This document shows positions 59,906 through 64,000 of a DNA stretch of 64,000 bases, piece by piece. The notes under the pieces were generated by a model. It was not told where the DNA came from. It searched no databases and saw only the letters and a program-made list of their open reading frames with translations. Both the position numbers and the translations under genes were made by a program. Location: contig NC_021284.1 in the NCBI RefSeq assembly GCF_000400955.1, positions 62,001-126,000 of the forward strand. Direction: 5' to 3'. Position 1 is the first letter of the stretch. Every line of letters begins with the position of its first letter. The stretch is from Spiroplasma syrphidicola EA-1. GTDB taxonomy: Bacteria > Bacillota_I > Bacilli_A > Mycoplasmatales > Mycoplasmataceae.

Positions 59906-59910
59906 GTAAA

Positions 59911-60291
59911 ATGTCATTGATAAGTATCATAATGCTCTTTGGGGCATTAATTGTTTTGACAGTTTTATATTTTAGCGTTGATATGAGTTGAAATATTTAT
60001 ACTGGCTTAGGGTTAGGATATTTGTTTTCTCTTATAGGTTTCTTAATCATTATATGATCATGATGATTGTTAAGTATAAGTTTAAATAAGTTCCTCTTTG
60101 TCTTGCTATATTTTTTTCGAATCTTTATCTATCTAATTCCGATTGTTATTTTTGTAAAAGCGCCAAATTCTTTTAGCATTATTACCTTAGCAATTGGTTT
60201 AGTAATTTATCCACTATCAGCGTTATTGGTAAATATTAAATTGCCTCTAAAACATCGTAAACTAAGAAAGGAAGTGGCAAATTGTGAATAA
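59911..60291 (+). CDS. ATP synthase protein I-like membrane protein
   Basis: 126 residues with four membrane helices (IIMLFGALIVLTVLYF, IYTGLGLGYLFSLIGFLIII, FVLLYFFRIFIYLIPIVIF and ITLAIGLVIYPLSALLV). It takes the place of atpI, first gene of the operon, and probably helps assemble the c-ring. Its sequence is not close to AtpI of other bacteria, as is usual in mollicutes. Overlaps the next gene by 8 bases. Confidence 0.72.
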
Positions 60292-61102
60292 TAAGAGTTT
60301 AATCTTTGCCAACTTAATTCCCGATGAAACGCAAAGCGGGATGGGGGCATGAAGCTATACTGTTTTATTACCACAATTAATTACAATTGTTATTACAACT
60401 TTTATTATCATGATGCTTTCAATTGGTTACTATAAGCGCTTAAAAAAACTAGGTCCAACCGATGTACCGGGGGGTCTAGTTTTGTTTGCCGAAATGTCAA
60501 TCAAATGAGTTGAACAACAAGTTGTTGAATTAATGGGGCCAAAATATAAGTCATTAACAATTTATGTGATGTACTTACTATTATATATTGGAATTGGGAA
60601 CTTAATGTCAGTTGTTGGCTTTGAGTCAGTGGCAACAGCCTATACCGTACCATTATCAATGGGGTTAGTTACATTTATTGGGATTTATTACTTTGGGATT
60701 AAATACCATAAAATTGTTTTCTTTAAAAAATATATTGTTAATCCCCTTGAATTATTAACGCAATTTGTACCATTGATCTCAATTTCATTCCGTTTATTTG
60801 GGAATATTTTAGGGGGATCAATCATTATGGCGTTGTTTTCTTCATTAATGGGCTTTATTTGGGGTCAAATCCCTTATATTGGACCTGTTGATTTATTATC
60901 GGGAGTTACTTTACCATTTTTAAGCTTGTATTTTGATGTTTTTGATGGAATCATTCAAGCTTATATTTTTGCTATCTTAACAATCTCCTACTGAGCGTTA
61001 GAGATTAAAGAAGAAAACAATAAAGGTAGTGAAGAACGGGTGGTTGCTGTCAAGCGTAAGCCACTTAGTAAAAAAGAATTAAAAATTGCTCAAAAAGCAT
61101 AA
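60284..61102 (+). CDS. atpB: ATP synthase subunit a
   Basis: 272 residues, GTG start after AAGGAAG. The essential Arg of the proton channel is in ISFRLFGNILGG, and AYIFAILTISYWALEIKEE is the last membrane helix. Subunit a carries protons past the c-ring. Confidence 0.93.
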
Positions 61103-61153
61103 AAAAGTATTAAAATGTTTTTATAGATTAAAAGAAAAAAAGGAGAAAGAAAA

Positions 61154-61441
61154 ATGTTTGAATTAATGTCAAATTTTGTAGGAATGTTAATGTTTGCTGA
61201 AATGACAGGAGATATTACTAAAGGACTTGCATACTTAGGATCAGGTATTGCAGCGATTGGTTGTTTAGGAGCCGGAATTGGGCAAGGATATACTGGAGGG
61301 AAGGCAGTTGAAGCTGTTTCACGTAACCCAGAAGTTGAAGGGAAAGTTCGTACCTTATTTATTGTTGCTGCGGCGATTTCAGAATCAGGAGCGATTTATG
61401 CGTTAGTTATTTCAATTATTTTAGCTTTCGTTGTTGCTTAA
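61154..61441 (+). CDS. atpE: ATP synthase subunit c
   Basis: 95 residues. Two membrane helices joined by a polar loop with SRNPE; the proton-carrying acidic residue is the Glu in AAISESGAIYAL. AAGGAGAAAG ribosome site. A ~18-residue N-terminal extension precedes the first helix. Confidence 0.96.
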   Translation: MFELMSNFVGMLMFAEMTGDITKGLAYLGSGIAAIGCLGAGIGQGYTGGKAVEAVSRNPEVEGKVRTLFIVAAAISESGAIYALVISIILAFVVA

Positions 61442-61499
61442 GCGCACCTTGTAACAAAAGAGATTATTTATTGATTTAAAAGAAAGAGGTTGAGGGGAT

Positions 61500-62027
61500 A
61501 TGTTAATGTTATTGTCAAGTACAGTTAATCCAGCGGAAATTATTAATCAGTTATTTCCTAATTTATGGGTTTTTATTGCCCATGTTATTGCGACAATAAT
61601 TTTATTAATTTTATTGTCAAAATGAGTGTATAACCCATTTCGCAAAGCAATGCGCGCTCGTCGCCAAAAAATTCAAGAAATGATTACTGATGCTGCTGAT
61701 AAACAAACAAAGGCAACAATTAAAGAAAAAACAGCCCTTGAAATGCTAACAACAGCAAAAGTGGATGCTTCTTCAATTATTTCGGAAGCTCATGCTGAAG
61801 CCGAAGCCAAAAAACATAATCTCTTAGATGAAACAAAAAAAGAAATTGTGCATTTGAATGAACAAGCACGTAAAGAATTAGCAAAAGAAAAAGAACAATA
61901 TCAAGATGATATTCGCAAAGCAATTATTAATACGGCATTTGATGCGGCAGAACATCTGTTAGAAAAAGAAATCAGTAAGGAAAAACATCAAAAAATTATT
62001 GAAGATTTTATTGATAATTTAAACTAA
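61500..62027 (+). CDS. atpF: ATP synthase subunit b
   Basis: 175 residues: one N-terminal membrane helix (FIAHVIATIILLILLSKWVY) and a long charged coiled coil, the peripheral stalk. Trp in the helix is TGA. No lipobox, unlike some mollicute AtpF lipoproteins. Stops 4 bases before atpH. Confidence 0.93.
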
Positions 62028-62031
62028 GATT

Positions 62032-62577
62032 ATGAAAATTAGTGAACGATTTATTTATAATTATGCCGCCGCTTTGATGAATATTGCTACTGAAGATGAT
62101 AAAATAAAACATTATTTAGCAGCATCAAATTTAATTGTTGAAGTATTAAAAAAATATCCGATTTATATCAAAATTATGAGTAACGTTGATATTCCAAAGC
62201 AAGAACGCAAAGATGTTTTAAAAGAAACATTTGGGAAGACAATTGACGTTAAGATTTTGCATGCCCTTTATTTATTAATTGATCGCGAAGCTTTTAGCGT
62301 GGTTCGACCAATTTTTAAACAATTACGAAAATTAATTAATTTGAAAAATGATGTTCGTTATGGGAAAGTTTTCTCGGCGCTACCATTATCAGATCAACAA
62401 ATTGAAGTAATTGAGGCAAAAATTAGCCAAAAGTTTGGTTATCACATTGAATTAGTTAATAAGATTGATAAAAAAATTATTGCGGGAATTAAAATTAAGG
62501 TTAAAGATGAAATTATTGATGGTTCTATCGCTGGGCAATTAGAAGCAATGCGCTCTAAAGCTTTAAATAATAAATAG
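62032..62577 (+). CDS. atpH: ATP synthase subunit delta
   Basis: 181 residues. [11 protein letters not shown] and [22 protein letters not shown] followed by [28 protein letters not shown] are typical of delta, which links F1 to the stalk. Standard operon position. Confidence 0.94.
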   Translation: MKISERFIYNYAAALMNIATEDDKIKHYLAASNLIVEVLKKYPIYIKIMSNVDIPKQERKDVLKETFGKTIDVKILHALYLLIDREAFSVVRPIFKQLRKLINLKNDVRYGKVFSALPLSDQQIEVIEAKISQKFGYHIELVNKIDKKIIAGIKIKVKDEIIDGSIAGQLEAMRSKALNNK

Positions 62578-62593
62578 AAATTGGGGGAACGTG

Positions 62594-64000
62594 ATGAGTT
62601 TAAAAATAAATGAAATTTCCGAAATTATTAAAAAACAAATTGAGGAATATGGTAAAAAAATTGAAATTCATGAAGAAGGATCAGTTGTTTCAATTGGGGA
62701 CGGAATTGCTTTACTAGAAGGTCTAGATAACGCAATGATGGGAGAATTACTAATTTTTCCCAACGATGTCTATGGAATGGTCTTAAATTTAGAAGATGGC
62801 GCTGTTGGGGCTGTTTTAATGGGAGATGATTCAAAAGTAAAAGAAGGGGATCGTGTTCGTCGTTCACAAAAAGTTGTTGAAACACCAGTTGGGGATGCCT
62901 TATTAGGACGGGTAGTTAATGCCTTAGGTCAACCGATCGATGGGAAAGGACCATTAAAAGCAACAAAAACTCGTCCAGTTGAACGAATTGCCCCTGGGGT
63001 TATGACTCGTCAATCTGTTACAGAACCAATGGAAACAGGAATTATTGTTATTGATGCAATGATTCCAATTGGAAAAGGACAACGGGAATTAATTATTGGA
63101 GACCGTCAAACCGGAAAAACAGCGATTGCAATTGATACAATTTTGAACCAAAAAGGGAAAAATGTTAAATGTATTTATGTTGCAATTGGACAAAAAGCTT
63201 CAACAATTGTTCAGTTAGTTGAAAAATTACGAGCTGTTGGGGCAATGGATTATACAACAATTGTTTCAGCAACAGCCAGTGAATTGTCACCATTACAATA
63301 TTTAGCTCCTTATACGGGAGTTACAATTGGGGAAGAATGAATGGAAGCTGGGGAAGATGTTTTAATTATTTATGATGATTTATCAAAACATGCCGTCGCT
63401 TACCGAACAATGGCGTTATTATTACACCGTCCACCAGGGCGTGAAGCTTATCCGGGGGATGTTTTCTACCTACATAGTCGTTTATTAGAACGCGCAGCGC
63501 GCTTAAATAAAGACCATGGTGGGGGAAGTATTACCGCTTTACCAATTGTTGAAACACAAGCCGGTGATATTTCGGCGTATATTCCAACCAATGTTATTTC
63601 AATTACCGATGGTCAAATTTTCTTAAATTCAGACCAATTTAATATGGGTAATCGTCCAGCGGTTGATGCTGGGTTATCAGTGTCACGGGTTGGTTCATCA
63701 GCACAAATTAAGGCAATGAAGCAAGTTTCAGGATCATTAAAATTGGAATTAGCACAATACCGTGAATTACAAGCTTTTGCCCAATTTTCCTCTGATTTAG
63801 ATGAAGGAACAAAAGCAATTTTGGAACATGGAAAACGGGTAATTGAGATTTTAAAACAAAAACAATATACTCCGTTATCACAAATTGATCAAATTATTAT
63901 TTTATTAGCTGTTAATAAAAAACGCATTGACTGAATTCCAGTTAATAGTATTGCTGATTTTAAGGATAATTTAATTGAACATTTCCAAGGTCCGGCTAAA
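62594..64000 (+). CDS. atpA: ATP synthase subunit alpha (partial, 3' end cut)
   Basis: 469 residues of the alpha subunit, cut by the window end. P-loop [10 protein letters not shown], the [13 protein letters not shown] region and [16 protein letters not shown]-like C-terminal helix are present. Start at the ATG at 62594 following GGGGGAA; a GTG three bases earlier is also in frame. Alpha subunits hold non-catalytic nucleotide sites in F1. Confidence 0.97.

Overview
The window is Mollicutes chromosome, most likely Spiroplasma (inference). Nearly every gene reads through TGA as tryptophan, the DNA is very AT-rich, and the core genes are mollicute-like: rpoB-rpoC, rpsL-rpsG-fusA-tuf, atpIBEFHA, GH1 phospho-beta-glucosidases with lactose/cellobiose-type PTS parts, LemA and MATE. 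All coordinates below use the TGA=Trp code.

Layout. 1-4165: end of rpoB and complete rpoC. 4206-28950: a ~25 kb accessory island separating rpoC from rpsL, which in relatives usually lie close together. 29037-33386: rpsL, rpsG, fusA, tuf. 33387-34486: a heptanucleotide repeat tract, a G-rich tract and a secreted protein with an internal exact duplication. 34766-37959: LemA plus two DUF3137-like membrane proteins. 38072-48963: manA, a fructose-type PTS permease, a MATE exporter, a nitroreductase, a very long E2-like protein, an IMPACT-family protein, tRNA-His and a DUF402 phosphatase. 49027-59167: a disaccharide PTS locus with two GH1 enzymes, IIB, IIC, IIA, an oxidoreductase, a ROK kinase and a MupG/DUF871 protein. 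59244-64000: upp and the ATP synthase operon, cut inside atpA.

The island appears to be built in layers. Two decayed copies of the 3' end of rpoC lie downstream of the intact gene (about 10173-10342 and 16978-17072) and split it into modules. Module A holds a tight four-gene operon ending in a Z1-domain ATPase, followed by a class III nucleotide cyclase and a three-helix membrane protein that together look like a Pycsar anti-phage pair. Module B holds two large lipoproteins and two membrane proteins. Module C holds four proteins with HEPN-type Rx4-6H motifs (one fused to an ABC-type ATPase), a short zinc-ribbon cassette present three times, an EVE/PUA-like protein, a structured RNA candidate, a type II restriction-modification pair and an IS3 transposase remnant. 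Most of this reads as a defence island.

Four genes (cyclase, its effector, one HEPN-like protein, one DUF3137-like protein) are each interrupted by a -1 frameshift at an A6-A8 run that also forms a slippery heptamer. Base-calling error, phase variation, decay and programmed frameshifting cannot be told apart from the sequence alone.
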